Below are positions 40,612 to 49,367 of a DNA stretch of 64,000 bases, piece by piece. The position numbers were made by a program, and so were the translations under genes. The notes under the pieces are model-generated. The model was given only the letters and a program-made list of their open reading frames with translations. It was not told the origin of the DNA and ran no database searches. The stretch is from Limnohabitans sp. Jir72 (lineage in GTDB: Bacteria > Pseudomonadota > Gammaproteobacteria > Burkholderiales > Burkholderiaceae_C). Every line of letters begins with the position of its first letter. The stretch's first letter is position 1. The stretch lies in NCBI RefSeq assembly GCF_003063575.1, contig NZ_NESC01000001.1, positions 558,001 through 622,000 of the forward strand, given 5' to 3'.

Positions 40612-40918
40612 GAAATTCTCCAGCCATAAACAGGGCCATACTGCCTTGTACGCACGGCCCGAATTGAAATCGGTCAAACAAAAAAGGGGGTTTGCAGGAC
40701 GGATCTTCAGGTCCGACGTGGCGCTTGTGGATCACCAACATGTCGGGGCTGAAGCCGCCGACCTGCAAGGAAAAATTCACACCGACTGCGGCGGCGCACA
40801 AGGCTTGCCCCGCGTGCTGCGCGCGAGGTGGATACCGACGATCAAGACTTGGATGCTCATGGGGAAATTGTCAACAGCAGCCTTTGAGTTTGCCTGCATT
40901 TGGGTCATCGGTCCAGTT

Positions 40919-41046
40919 TTAAAATATGAACACATCGGCCAAGGCCACACTGACCCCTCTTGCAGACAGCGCACCGCCGTGCCCAGCCCAATGCCAATCG
41001 CAGTACCCGTGATGAGGTTCGTTTTCTGGGGCAATCGCATGGCCAT
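40919..41046 (-). pseudogene. 5' fragment of a short-chain dehydrogenase/reductase, frameshifted
   Basis: The minus strand from 41046 reads MAMRLPQKTNLITGTAIGIG and continues LGTAVRCLQEG, the start of an SDR with the TGxxxGIG cofactor motif. At that point the frame shifts by one base. The adjacent frame continues VSVALADVFIF and stops at 40919, matching the second SDR beta strand (VxLADV). Nothing recognisable as the rest of an SDR (YxxxK, NAG) follows. It therefore looks like a decayed gene remnant. The track reports part of it inside a meaningless 126-aa ORF. Confidence 0.65.
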
Positions 41047-41164
41047 TTCTTGAATGTGAAAGCGCCTGACCGACAAACGCGCCAAACCAAGAGACCTTCG
41101 CAACTCAAACGCCACTGCGAAGCACTGCACCAAACCCGGTAAAGAGCCAGCCGGCATGACGCGA

Positions 41165-41196
41165 AGCCTGCTAGCCTGCTAGCCTGCTAACCTGCA
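41165..41196. repeat. Tandem repeat of an 8-bp unit
   Basis: AGCCTGCT occurs three times in direct succession, followed by a degenerate fourth copy (AACCTGCA), 22 bp before the DUF1003 start codon. A copy-number change could alter the distance between promoter and start. Confidence 0.8.
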
Positions 41197-41218
41197 ACGC
41201 CACACCGACGAGGTCCAC

Positions 41219-41767
41219 ATGACATCCAAAAACAACGCGGTCAAACTCTCCCCGCATGACGAAGCCCAGCAGCTTGAGTTGCTGCGCAAGCACCGTCGGG
41301 CTCACCGGGAAAAACACGCCATCATCCCGACCCTGTCGGTCGAACACATCAAAATTGCGCCGCCCACCCGCGGCCAATGGCTTGCCGACATCGTGGCCGC
41401 CACGGTGGGTTCGTGGCGGTTCATCATCATCCAGAGCACCGCCATCGTGGTCTGGATCGTGGGCAACGTCTTGAGCGGCACAGCGGCCTGGGACCCCTAC
41501 CCCTTCATCTTGCTGAACTTGCTGCTCTCGTTTCAGGCGGCCTACACCGCGCCAGCGATCATGATGAGTCAAAACCGCCAGTCCGAGATGGACCGCCGAC
41601 ATGCGCAGAACGACTACGAGATCAACGTCAAGGCGGAGCTTGAAATCGAACTCTTGCACGAAAAAATCGACATCATGAAAGAACAGGAATTGCTGATGCT
41701 GACCCAGGCCGTGCGCGAGCTGTCCGAGGAAGTGAAGGTTCTCTCAAAGCGGCTGACTGCCCACTGA
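41219..41767 (+). CDS. DUF1003 family membrane protein
   Basis: 182 residues. Two membrane helices lie at about 65-85 and 95-115, the second within LLNLLLSFQAAYTAPAIMMSQNRQSEMDR, the DUF1003 signature. A charged, coiled-coil C-terminus (INVKAELEIELLHEKIDIMKEQE) extends into the cytoplasm. The function of the family is unknown. It stands alone between the SDR remnant and the Spy-like gene. Confidence 0.9.
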   Translation: MTSKNNAVKLSPHDEAQQLELLRKHRRAHREKHAIIPTLSVEHIKIAPPTRGQWLADIVAATVGSWRFIIIQSTAIVVWIVGNVLSGTAAWDPYPFILLNLLLSFQAAYTAPAIMMSQNRQSEMDRRHAQNDYEINVKAELEIELLHEKIDIMKEQELLMLTQAVRELSEEVKVLSKRLTAH

Positions 41768-41784
41768 ACAGGCCAAACAAACCC

Positions 41785-42333
41785 TCAGAAACCTCGACCC
41801 GCACCCATGCCACCACTCATGCCACCGCCTCGGCGGCGCATCTCATTGCCAGAGCGCGACTCAGGGCGACGCCCATCGCCGAAAGCGCTGTCGGGCCCCG
41901 CCATGGGCAAAAAACTGGGTAAGGTGCCCAGCAAAGCCTGATTGGCCAACAGCTGCTGGGGCGGCGTCAATGCGGCATACAAATGCTTGGCCGCCAGCTC
42001 TGCGTCTTCCAGCAAGGTCAAGCGGTTTTGCAAATTCATCACCAAAAGACCCATTTGTGCAGGTGCAGACTCCTGTGCGCTCGGCACCACAGGCCGCTCA
42101 CGGTAAAAATGCTGGGTGTAAGCCTCGACCTTGGACTGGTATGCCCGCCATAAGGACAATTGCTCTGCGTTCAACTGCAGTTGAAGTTGCACCTGCTCCA
42201 GAGAATCCACGGGACGCGCGGCCGAGATGCCCTGAGCACGAGGCACCGCATCTGGCGATGCATCAGCCAACGTGGGCTGCGCGTGACTGGCCAGCGCAAA
42301 CACCCACCCCAACAAGCCAACGATTTTTTTCAT
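41785..42333 (-). CDS. Periplasmic Spy/CpxP-like (LTXXQ) protein
   Basis: 182 residues from the ATG at 42333 (MKKIVGLLGWVFALASHAQ), which gives a clean signal peptide; the track ORF is longer. Mature segments LNAEQLSLWRAYQ and LTPPQQLLANQALLG resemble the paired LTxxQ elements of the Spy/CpxP envelope-stress chaperones. The C-terminus is a Gly/Arg/Met-rich tail (MRRRGGGMSGGMGAGRG), unusual for Spy. Assignment is by motif only. It is downstream of emrB on the same strand with a 105-bp gap. Confidence 0.55.
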   Translation of the reverse strand: MKKIVGLLGWVFALASHAQPTLADASPDAVPRAQGISAARPVDSLEQVQLQLQLNAEQLSLWRAYQSKVEAYTQHFYRERPVVPSAQESAPAQMGLLVMNLQNRLTLLEDAELAAKHLYAALTPPQQLLANQALLGTLPSFLPMAGPDSAFGDGRRPESRSGNEMRRRGGGMSGGMGAGRGF

Positions 42334-42438
42334 GTACCAACAATGCCTTGGATGAGCACCCAGCTTAGCGCTTGCAGGGGGCGAAGCGCAACGCGGCAAA
42401 GCAAAGTTAAATGAAGTGGCGAGGCTGCGCTGACCTGT

Positions 42439-44040
42439 TCAATGCGCACCACCCGCATCTGAAGTGCCAGAAGCCGCACCACGCGCAGCCGGTCTGCGGG
42501 TCAGCCAGATCATGCTGATCAGGCCCAGGAAAATCCAGGCCGAGGCCATGAAAATGTCATCGGCGGCACGCGTGTAGGCCTGCTGGTCAATCAGCCGGTT
42601 GATTTGCAGCAAGGCCTGTTCAGCGCTCAGGCCTGATGCCTGCAACGAGGCCACGGTCACACCAAACACCCCTTGGCCCTGCACCAGGGTTTCGGTCAGG
42701 TGGGCATGGTGCATCGCAGCGCGGCTGTCCCACAGCGTGGTCACAATGGATGTGCCCATGGCCCCAGCCGTGATGCGGGTGAAATTGCTCAAACCCGCAG
42801 CCGAAGGGATCCGTGCAGGTTCAATGCCCGCCAGCGTCAGCGTGGTCAGCGGAATGAAAAACATTGCCATGGCGGCGCCTTGCAACACGGTGGGGATCAG
42901 GATGTGCGCCATGTCGGTTTGGGTGGTGAATTGCGAACGCATCCACAACACCACGGCAAAACCGATGAACGCTACCGTCGCGATGCGTCTGGGGTCCCAA
43001 ACAGCGATCTTTTTGCCCACCACCGGTGTCAGCAAAATGGCCAGCAAACCCACCGGAGCCAGCGCCATGCCGGCCGATGTGGCGGTGTAACCCATCCACT
43101 GCTGCAACCACAAAGGCAAGAGCACCACATTGCCAAAAAACAAGGCATACGCGACCGACAAAGACAGCGCACCGAATGAGAAATTGCGCCGCTTGAACAG
43201 GCGCAAGTCCACCACCGGGTGCGCGTCGGTCAGCTCCCAAACCACAAAGACCGCAAACGAAATCACGGCCACGAGACCCAAGATGACGATCTGATCAGAA
43301 GCAAACCAGTCCAGCTCTTTGCCCTTGTCGAGCATGAGCTGCAAGGCCCCCACCCACAGCACCAGCAAGGTCAAACCGACGCTGTCGATGGGCAGTTTGC
43401 GTGTGGGCGTCTCGCGGTGTTTGTAAATGCTCCAGGCCATGCCCACCGCCAACAAACCAACCGGCACGTTGATGTAAAAAATCCACGGCCAAGAAATGTT
43501 GTCGGTGATCCAACCGCCCAAAAGCGGCCCGACCACGGGTGCCACCAGCGTGGTCATGCCCCACACCGCCAAGGCCATGCCAGCTTTGGCCGCTGGGTAA
43601 CTGCTGAGCAACAAGGTTTGCGACAAAGGAATCATCGGCCCCGCCACCAAGCCCTGGATCACCCTGAAAAATATCAGCATCTCCAGCGATGGCGCAAAGC
43701 CACACAGCCAGCTGGCCAGTACAAACAGCAGGATGCTCATGCAAAAAAGACGCACTGCACCGAATCGCTGCGTCAACCAGCCCGTCAAAGGCACAGAAAT
43801 CGCATTGGCCACACCAAAGCTGGTGATCACCCAAGTGCCTTGGCCCGGGCTCACGCCAAGATCACCCGCGATGGCGGGAATGGACACGTTGGCAATCGAC
43901 GAATCCAGCACATTCATGAAGGTCGCCAAGGACAAGGCCAAGGTGCCCAGCAACAAGGTTGGGCCTTGCAAAGGCGGCAAAACTGCCGGTGCCAGTGAGC
44001 CCATGCCGGGTGGTGTGCTTGCAGTGTCGGTAGAACTCAT
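42439..44040 (-). CDS. emrB: EmrB/QacA-type (DHA2) drug:proton antiporter
   Basis: 533 residues with 14 membrane segments. Typical DHA2 motifs are LDSSIANVSIPAIAGDLG in helix 1 and the antiporter motif VWGMTTLVAPVVGPLLGGWI in helix 5. It is the inner-membrane pump of an EmrAB-OMF tripartite system. It follows the EmrA gene by 15 bp. Substrates are likely hydrophobic toxic compounds; none can be named. Confidence 0.93.
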   Translation of the reverse strand: MSSTDTASTPPGMGSLAPAVLPPLQGPTLLLGTLALSLATFMNVLDSSIANVSIPAIAGDLGVSPGQGTWVITSFGVANAISVPLTGWLTQRFGAVRLFCMSILLFVLASWLCGFAPSLEMLIFFRVIQGLVAGPMIPLSQTLLLSSYPAAKAGMALAVWGMTTLVAPVVGPLLGGWITDNISWPWIFYINVPVGLLAVGMAWSIYKHRETPTRKLPIDSVGLTLLVLWVGALQLMLDKGKELDWFASDQIVILGLVAVISFAVFVVWELTDAHPVVDLRLFKRRNFSFGALSLSVAYALFFGNVVLLPLWLQQWMGYTATSAGMALAPVGLLAILLTPVVGKKIAVWDPRRIATVAFIGFAVVLWMRSQFTTQTDMAHILIPTVLQGAAMAMFFIPLTTLTLAGIEPARIPSAAGLSNFTRITAGAMGTSIVTTLWDSRAAMHHAHLTETLVQGQGVFGVTVASLQASGLSAEQALLQINRLIDQQAYTRAADDIFMASAWIFLGLISMIWLTRRPAARGAASGTSDAGGAH

Positions 44041-44055
44041 ACGAGGTACTGCAGA

Positions 44056-45276
44056 TCAGCGCACCGTGACCACCGGGCGGCCTAAGTTGGCCGCGATGAT
44101 CTGCTTGACCCGCTGCTGGGCACCTTGCTGCTGCGAATCAAATACCGCCGTGGTCACCGCAGCCGCTGCGCGCGGGACATCGGCCAGCGACTTGCCACTG
44201 CTGTCTTTGGTGTCCACGGTCACGTCCATCGACAGGCCCACGCGCAAAGGGTGCTCAGCCAAGTCTTTGGGTTCAATCGTGATGCGCACCGGTACGCGCT
44301 GCACCACCTTGATCCAGTTGCCCGTGGCATTTTGCGCAGGCAGCAAGGCAAAGGCCGCGCCCGTGCCAGCACCCAGCCCCAACACTTTGCCGTGGTAGAC
44401 CACTTTCTGACCATACACATCGGCTTGCATCTCGGCAGTCTGACCTATGCGCAGGCTTTGCAACTGGCTCTCTTTGAAATTGGCATCGACCCACAACTGG
44501 TCCAAAGCGACCAGGGTCATCAGCGGCGCTCCAGCCTGCACCCGCTGGCCCAACTGCACACCGCGTTTGGCGATGTGGCCATCAATGGGGGCCAGCAGCT
44601 CTACACGTTGGCGGGCCAAATAAGTCTCCTGCACTTTGGCCGCGGCCCGCTGCACGCCAGGGTGCTCGGACACACTCGTGCCATCGGTCTGGGCCTGGCT
44701 GGCAGCCAGCTGCTCCTTGGCCGCCTGCACGGCAGATTGGGCTGCCGTCACAGCGCTTTGAGCTGCCGTCACCTGGGCGGTGGCGTGCTGGAACTCTTCT
44801 TTGCCAATGGCCCCGCTGGCCACCAAGGGCGCACGGCGCTGGGCATCGGCCTCAGACCGCGCCAAATCGGTCTGAATGCGGCGCAAATCTGCTTCGCGGG
44901 CTTGAACCTGGGCCTGCACGGTGCTGGTGTTGGCAAACAGCGTGCGCACCTCGCGCACCGTCTGTGCCAACTGGGCTTCGGCCTGGGCCAGCGCCACTTG
45001 CGCATCCGCCGCATCAAGCTTGACCAAAACCTGGCCGGCTTTGACAAAGTCGGTGTCCTCCGCGCCGATGGCCACCACCGTGCCGCCCATTTGTGGCGTG
45101 ATTTGCATCACATTGCCCGCGACATAAGCGTTGTCGGTGTTTTGGTAGTGCCGCCCGGTGAACCAATGCCAGCCCCCCCAAATCAAGCCGCACACGCCCA
45201 CGGTGACGGCAATGAGGGTCAAGCCCTTGCGGCGGGCGGTACTGGATTCGGTCGGCGTCAATGAAGTCATGGTCAT
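44056..45276 (-). CDS. emrA: EmrA-type membrane fusion protein (HlyD family)
   Basis: 406 residues from the ATG at 45276 (MTMTSLTPTESS). One N-terminal membrane helix (GLTLIAVTVGVCGLIWGGW) precedes GRHYQNTDNAYVAGNVMQITPQMGGTV, the biotinyl-lipoyl-like entry of EmrA. A long Ala/Gln-rich coiled-coil hairpin follows (about residues 85-210), and then the second lipoyl half VELLAPIDGHIAKRGVQ. It bridges EmrB to the outer-membrane channel in the periplasm. It is 35 bp after the OMF gene. Confidence 0.93.
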   Translation of the reverse strand: MTMTSLTPTESSTARRKGLTLIAVTVGVCGLIWGGWHWFTGRHYQNTDNAYVAGNVMQITPQMGGTVVAIGAEDTDFVKAGQVLVKLDAADAQVALAQAEAQLAQTVREVRTLFANTSTVQAQVQAREADLRRIQTDLARSEADAQRRAPLVASGAIGKEEFQHATAQVTAAQSAVTAAQSAVQAAKEQLAASQAQTDGTSVSEHPGVQRAAAKVQETYLARQRVELLAPIDGHIAKRGVQLGQRVQAGAPLMTLVALDQLWVDANFKESQLQSLRIGQTAEMQADVYGQKVVYHGKVLGLGAGTGAAFALLPAQNATGNWIKVVQRVPVRITIEPKDLAEHPLRVGLSMDVTVDTKDSSGKSLADVPRAAAAVTTAVFDSQQQGAQQRVKQIIAANLGRPVVTVR

Positions 45277-45311
45277 GCTTTGAAAAATTGGTCTTGTGCT
45301 TGAAGACCGGC

Positions 45312-46778
45312 TCACAGGCCAGTCCGTGCGATAGGGGCTGTCGGGGTCGATGTGTCATGCCAGCCACCGCCCAAGGCCCGCATGAGGTTCACTCGGGTAT
45401 CGAGCTGGCGAGCCTTCAGGTCAATCGCGGCCCGGCGCTGCGACAACACCAAGGACTCTGCCGACAACACGGCCAACAGATTGCCCAAACCGGCTTGGTA
45501 ACGCTGTTGCGCCAAGGCATGGGCGCGCTCGGCACTGGCCAGCGCCAAAGATTGCTGGCCGTACTGGCGATCTACCGATTGGCTGGAACTGATCGCATCG
45601 GTGGTTTCCTTGACAGCCTCCAACACCGTGCTGTTGTACTGGGCAATGGCCATCTCGCGCTCGGCCTGACGGCCCGACAGCTGCGCACGCAGGCGCCCAC
45701 CATCAAACAGCGGCAGGCGCAAAGCCGGGGTCACGCCGTACTGGCGGCTGCCCGAGTCCAGCAACTGGTTCAGGCCCAGTGCGTTGAAGCCGACGAAAGC
45801 ACTGAGATTGATGTTGGGATAAAACTGCGTGCGGGCTTGCTTGACGTCCTGCTGGGCCGCCTCGACCCGCCAAAGCGCAGCCACCACATCAGGGCGGCGC
45901 CCCAGCAAATCAGCACCCACCCTGGCTGGCAAAACTTCCAACTCAAGGGCGCTCAGCTGAGGGCTCAGTCCATCCAGTGCGTGGGGCGGCTGCGCACTGA
46001 GCGCCGCCAGTTGGTGACGCGTCAGTGCCACTTGTTCTTTCAGGCCCTCGACTTGTGCCTGTGCATCGGACAGGCTGCTGTCCGACTGGGCTTGGTCCAA
46101 TTGCGTGTCCAGGCCCGCCTCGCGGCGCTGCACCACGATTTGCTGAACCGCCTGGCGCTGCTGCTGCATGCGCTCGGCCACGGCCAGCTGCGCCATCCAA
46201 CGGGCCAACACCACATAAGCATGGGCCACCTGACTGGCCAGTGCGTTGGCAGCCACAGCCGCGTCAGCCTGGGCTGCGCGGGTTTGGCCAATCGCCGAGG
46301 CCAGCTCGGCAGCATGCTGACCCCAGACATCGGGTGACCAGCCCAGGTTCAGCTGCGCCGTATCGTTGCTCCAGACGCTGCCAGCAATCGGTTTGGGGAA
46401 CAGGCCATTGGCGCTGTAACGCTGGCGGCTGAAATCGGCCCCCAGGGTGGCCTGCGGCAAACTGGCCGCACCGACCACACCAGCGAGCGCCTGCATGCGC
46501 TGCACCCGGGCCTGCGCCGTGGCCATGGACGGGTTGTCTTGCAAACTTTGCCGAATCAACGCATCCAGCTGAGGATCGCGCCAGCTTTGCCACCAGGCAT
46601 CCATCACCAGCGATGTGCGGACCTCCGGCAAACCCAAGGCTGGTGCTTGCAACAGTGCGGCAGAAGTTGGCCCCGTGTCGGGGGTCGAACACGCGACCAG
46701 CCCTGCGGTCACGCTCACGGTCAAAGCGATGGTGCGGCCCGCAGAAAATGTGGGGGGGAACTTCATGAGGGAACTCAT
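45312..46778 (-). CDS. TolC-family outer-membrane efflux lipoprotein (NodT/OprM type)
   Basis: 488 residues from the ATG at 46778. A lipoprotein signal with lipobox LVAC-S stands near residues 26-30. Two outer-membrane-efflux repeats follow, recognisable by WWQSWRDPQLDALIRQSLQDNP in the first and LLGRRPDVVAALWRVEAAQQDVKQARTQFYPNI in the second. It forms the exit duct for the adjacent EmrAB pump. It is the first gene of the efflux operon; no dedicated regulator adjoins it. A TTG at 46784 and an ATG at 46766 are alternative starts. Confidence 0.92.
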   Translation of the reverse strand: MSSLMKFPPTFSAGRTIALTVSVTAGLVACSTPDTGPTSAALLQAPALGLPEVRTSLVMDAWWQSWRDPQLDALIRQSLQDNPSMATAQARVQRMQALAGVVGAASLPQATLGADFSRQRYSANGLFPKPIAGSVWSNDTAQLNLGWSPDVWGQHAAELASAIGQTRAAQADAAVAANALASQVAHAYVVLARWMAQLAVAERMQQQRQAVQQIVVQRREAGLDTQLDQAQSDSSLSDAQAQVEGLKEQVALTRHQLAALSAQPPHALDGLSPQLSALELEVLPARVGADLLGRRPDVVAALWRVEAAQQDVKQARTQFYPNINLSAFVGFNALGLNQLLDSGSRQYGVTPALRLPLFDGGRLRAQLSGRQAEREMAIAQYNSTVLEAVKETTDAISSSQSVDRQYGQQSLALASAERAHALAQQRYQAGLGNLLAVLSAESLVLSQRRAAIDLKARQLDTRVNLMRALGGGWHDTSTPTAPIARTGL

Positions 46779-46963
46779 TTTCAAAATAGAGAAGGCTGGA
46801 GGCTGCGCTGAACATCGGCTCAGGCACCACCCGACCTTGTGAGAACCGTTGATGCTAACCGCCGCAGCCGTGGCGGGTCTTCGTCAAGGTCATTCACCTG
46901 CTGTTATTTCGCCTCGCTGCGCGATCCCCGAACGCTGCAATGGGTGGACAATCAACACCGCCC

Positions 46964-47095
46964 ATGCTCAAATTTTCAACACATTCATCCCATCTTGTGA
47001 TGGGCCTTCTGATCGCTTGTGTCGGACTGGCCCAAGTCGATTGGGAAGACATGCCCAACCAGCCCCTATACAGCGAGCCCGTGCATGTGGCGTGA
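46964..47095 (+). CDS. Possible 43-residue lipoprotein-like small protein upstream of cardiolipin synthase
   Basis: Too short for the track. From ATG 46964 it reads MLKFSTHSSHLVMGLLIACVGLAQ and ends PLYSEPVHVA. A hydrophobic core followed by LIAC-V looks like a lipobox or signal sequence. The last codons overlap the cls ATG (47085) in another frame, which would permit translational coupling. No family recognised; it could also be a leader peptide or chance. Confidence 0.35.
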   Translation: MLKFSTHSSHLVMGLLIACVGLAQVDWEDMPNQPLYSEPVHVA

Positions 47096-48488
47096 ACTTT
47101 TCGCGCCGCAATGGGTTTCAGTGCACGGGCTGGTGACCACATTGGCTTTGGGCATCTACTTGGCCAATTCGCATGCCCGCAAACAGCGCAGGCACCCATC
47201 GGCCGCCATCGCTTGGTTCGTGTCCTTGGCACTGATGCCCTACCTGGCGCTGCCGCTTTACCTGCTGCTGGGCAGCCGAAAGATACCGCGCAATCTTGTC
47301 GGTCTGCACGTCCAACCCACGGCTGCAGCTATGAAGCCTCCAGGCTTGTCGCGTACCCAGATCCTGGCCAGCACGCTGGGCCTGCCTCCGGCCTCAACTT
47401 ACGAGCATTTTGAACTGCACGAAGACGGCCGCCAGGCGAGGCAGTCCTTGATGGCCATGATCGACAGCGCCACCACCACACTGGACATCTGTGTGTTTGT
47501 GATGGGGCAAGACGCGCTGGGTCAGGAAGTGGCTTTGCACCTCATTCAAAGTGCTCAAAAAGGCGTTCAGGTCAGACTGCTGGTGGATGGTGTCGGGGCC
47601 TATCTGGGCGGGCGCCTCAATTGGCGCGCATTGACCGACGCGGGTGTGCATGTCAGCCGGTTTGTCTCCCCTTTCCTCTCGCCTTTGCCGGGACGAACCA
47701 ACCTGCGCAACCACAGAAAAATGGCCATAGCAGACAGCTGCCGCGTGTGGATGGGCGGACGCAATTTGGCGGCCGAATATTTTGAAGGCGACCCCAGCCG
47801 GCGCCAGCCCAAAACAGCCTGGACCGACCTGAGTTTCGTATTGAGCGGTGCCATCGCGCTGCAAGCGCAAAACCAATTCCACCAAGACTGGACCTTTGCC
47901 ACACAAGCGCAGCGTCAAGAACCCACAGCGCCGCCAGATATGACCGTGGCTGCACCCTGCGTGCAATGGCTGCCCAGCGGTCCAGACCAGGCCGAAGACA
48001 CGCTCTACACCTTGTTGATCTCCAGTTGCTTTGCAGCGCAAAACCGAATCATGGCGGTCTCGCCTTATTTTGTTCCGGATGCCACGTTGCAAATGGCACT
48101 CACTTTGGCCGCACGGCGCGGCGTGCTTGTCGATCTGGTGCTGCCTCGCAAATCGAATCACCGATTGGCCGACATGGCCCGCCACGCCGCACTTCGCGAG
48201 CTGACAGCAGCCGGCGCACGTGTCTGGCTGACGCCTGAAATGATCCACGCCAAAGCCGTGGTCATTGACGATGAACTGGCCATGGCAGGCTCGGCCAACT
48301 TGGATGAAAGAAGCCTCTTCCTCAACTACGAAGTGATGGTGGCCTTCTACAAACCCACCGACATTGAACAATTTGCCCAATGGATGGCGCGCCGCCGCCA
48401 AAGCGCTCAGCCTTACGAAGCCCAAGCCACCAGCCTGCTGCGAGAACTGTTGGAGGGCATGGTGCGGTGGCTGGCCTTCCAGCTCTGA
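47085..48488 (+). CDS. cls: Cardiolipin synthase / phospholipase D family protein
   Basis: 467 residues from the ATG at 47085 (MWRELFAPQW); the track start lies 22 codons upstream inside the small ORF. Two N-terminal membrane segments (HGLVTTLALGIYLA, AIAWFVSLALMPYLALPLYLLLGSRK) precede two PLD domains. The HKD motifs are NHRKMAIAD and IHAKAVVIDDELAMAGSANLDERS. It condenses phosphatidylglycerol into cardiolipin at the inner membrane. It is transcribed away from the efflux operon. Confidence 0.92.
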   Translation: MWRELFAPQWVSVHGLVTTLALGIYLANSHARKQRRHPSAAIAWFVSLALMPYLALPLYLLLGSRKIPRNLVGLHVQPTAAAMKPPGLSRTQILASTLGLPPASTYEHFELHEDGRQARQSLMAMIDSATTTLDICVFVMGQDALGQEVALHLIQSAQKGVQVRLLVDGVGAYLGGRLNWRALTDAGVHVSRFVSPFLSPLPGRTNLRNHRKMAIADSCRVWMGGRNLAAEYFEGDPSRRQPKTAWTDLSFVLSGAIALQAQNQFHQDWTFATQAQRQEPTAPPDMTVAAPCVQWLPSGPDQAEDTLYTLLISSCFAAQNRIMAVSPYFVPDATLQMALTLAARRGVLVDLVLPRKSNHRLADMARHAALRELTAAGARVWLTPEMIHAKAVVIDDELAMAGSANLDERSLFLNYEVMVAFYKPTDIEQFAQWMARRRQSAQPYEAQATSLLRELLEGMVRWLAFQL

Positions 48489-48646
48489 TGCGCAGGCGAC
48501 CCAACAAAAAATTTCCAGCAAATCACCAGCAAAGGCACAAGCGCCTGTGAAATCAACAAAACCGCTACGCGGCTTTTCGTACACTGAGCCAGCTGCACAC
48601 ACCGCTTGGTGGTACACCGTTGATGGCCACACGATTTGAAAACTTC

Positions 48647-49240
48647 ATGAAAAAAGCCCGACTCCTCCCGTCGCTCTGTGCCAGCTTGATCGCGGCCATC
48701 GGCTTGTGTGCCAGCAGCACGGCCTTGGCACAAATTTGCACCCGCGAATACGCACCCGTGTGCGGTCAAGTGCCAGGAGAGCCAGCCCCCCACACATTTG
48801 CCAACCGCTGCTTGCTTGACGCGGCGAAAGCCAGCTTCGTGTCGCAAGGCGAATGCACAGCGAAGCGCACACCATCCCCCACACCGACGCCCATGGTCGG
48901 CAACGATGTCGATGCCCACGGCTGCAAAAGCTCGGCAGGCTTCGTCTGGAACGAGGAGCTCAACCAATGCGTGCGGCCCTGGATGAGCAGCGCCATCACG
49001 CTGGAAGTGGCCCCCCACCGCCGCACCTGCACCGGCGTGATGGTCATGCAATGCCTCAAGGTGCGCGAACGGGTGCCTGGACAAGCCACCCCCAAATGGG
49101 TTCCGTTTTTTGGCGACATCGCAGGTTTCAAGCACGTGCCAGGCCAGCACTACACCCTGCGCGTGCGCAAAGACAAACTCGAAACACCACCCGCCGACGC
49201 GCCTGACATCACCTACACACTGCTGAAGGTCTTGCCTTGA
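48647..49240 (+). CDS. Secreted protein with Kazal-type inhibitor domain and DUF4377
   Basis: 197 residues from the ATG at 48647 (MKKARLLPSLCASLIAAIG), which opens a signal peptide ending ALAQ; an ATG at 48623 is an alternative. Residues about 31-72 match a Kazal-like protease-inhibitor domain (ICTREYAPVCG ... ANRCLLDAAKASFVSQGEC). After a Pro/Thr linker comes GCKSSAGFVWNEELNQCVRPW, then a C-terminal DUF4377-like domain (CLKVRERV...W, IAGFKHVPGQHYTLRV, PPADAPDITYTLLKV). It is probably periplasmic or exported and may inhibit serine proteases; this is family inference. Confidence 0.75.
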   Translation: MKKARLLPSLCASLIAAIGLCASSTALAQICTREYAPVCGQVPGEPAPHTFANRCLLDAAKASFVSQGECTAKRTPSPTPTPMVGNDVDAHGCKSSAGFVWNEELNQCVRPWMSSAITLEVAPHRRTCTGVMVMQCLKVRERVPGQATPKWVPFFGDIAGFKHVPGQHYTLRVRKDKLETPPADAPDITYTLLKVLP

Positions 49241-49367
49241 CAGCGCCACTGGCGCCACTGAAAAACCCCAGGTCGTCGGCACCTGCGACGAAACACCACA
49301 GAAAACCCTCAAACTGCGTTCTCTGTCTACACCTGTCCGGCTTCGCCAGCATGCACAACGGGCCAGG

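Noticed and set aside
40777-41157. 126-aa minus-strand ORF taken as a gene
   Set aside because: Only its middle part resembles an SDR start, and the frame is lost after about 45 residues; treated as a pseudogene remnant.
47394-48632. 412-aa minus-strand ORF antisense to cardiolipin synthase
   Set aside because: The sense strand carries both HKD motifs; the antisense translation has no recognisable features.
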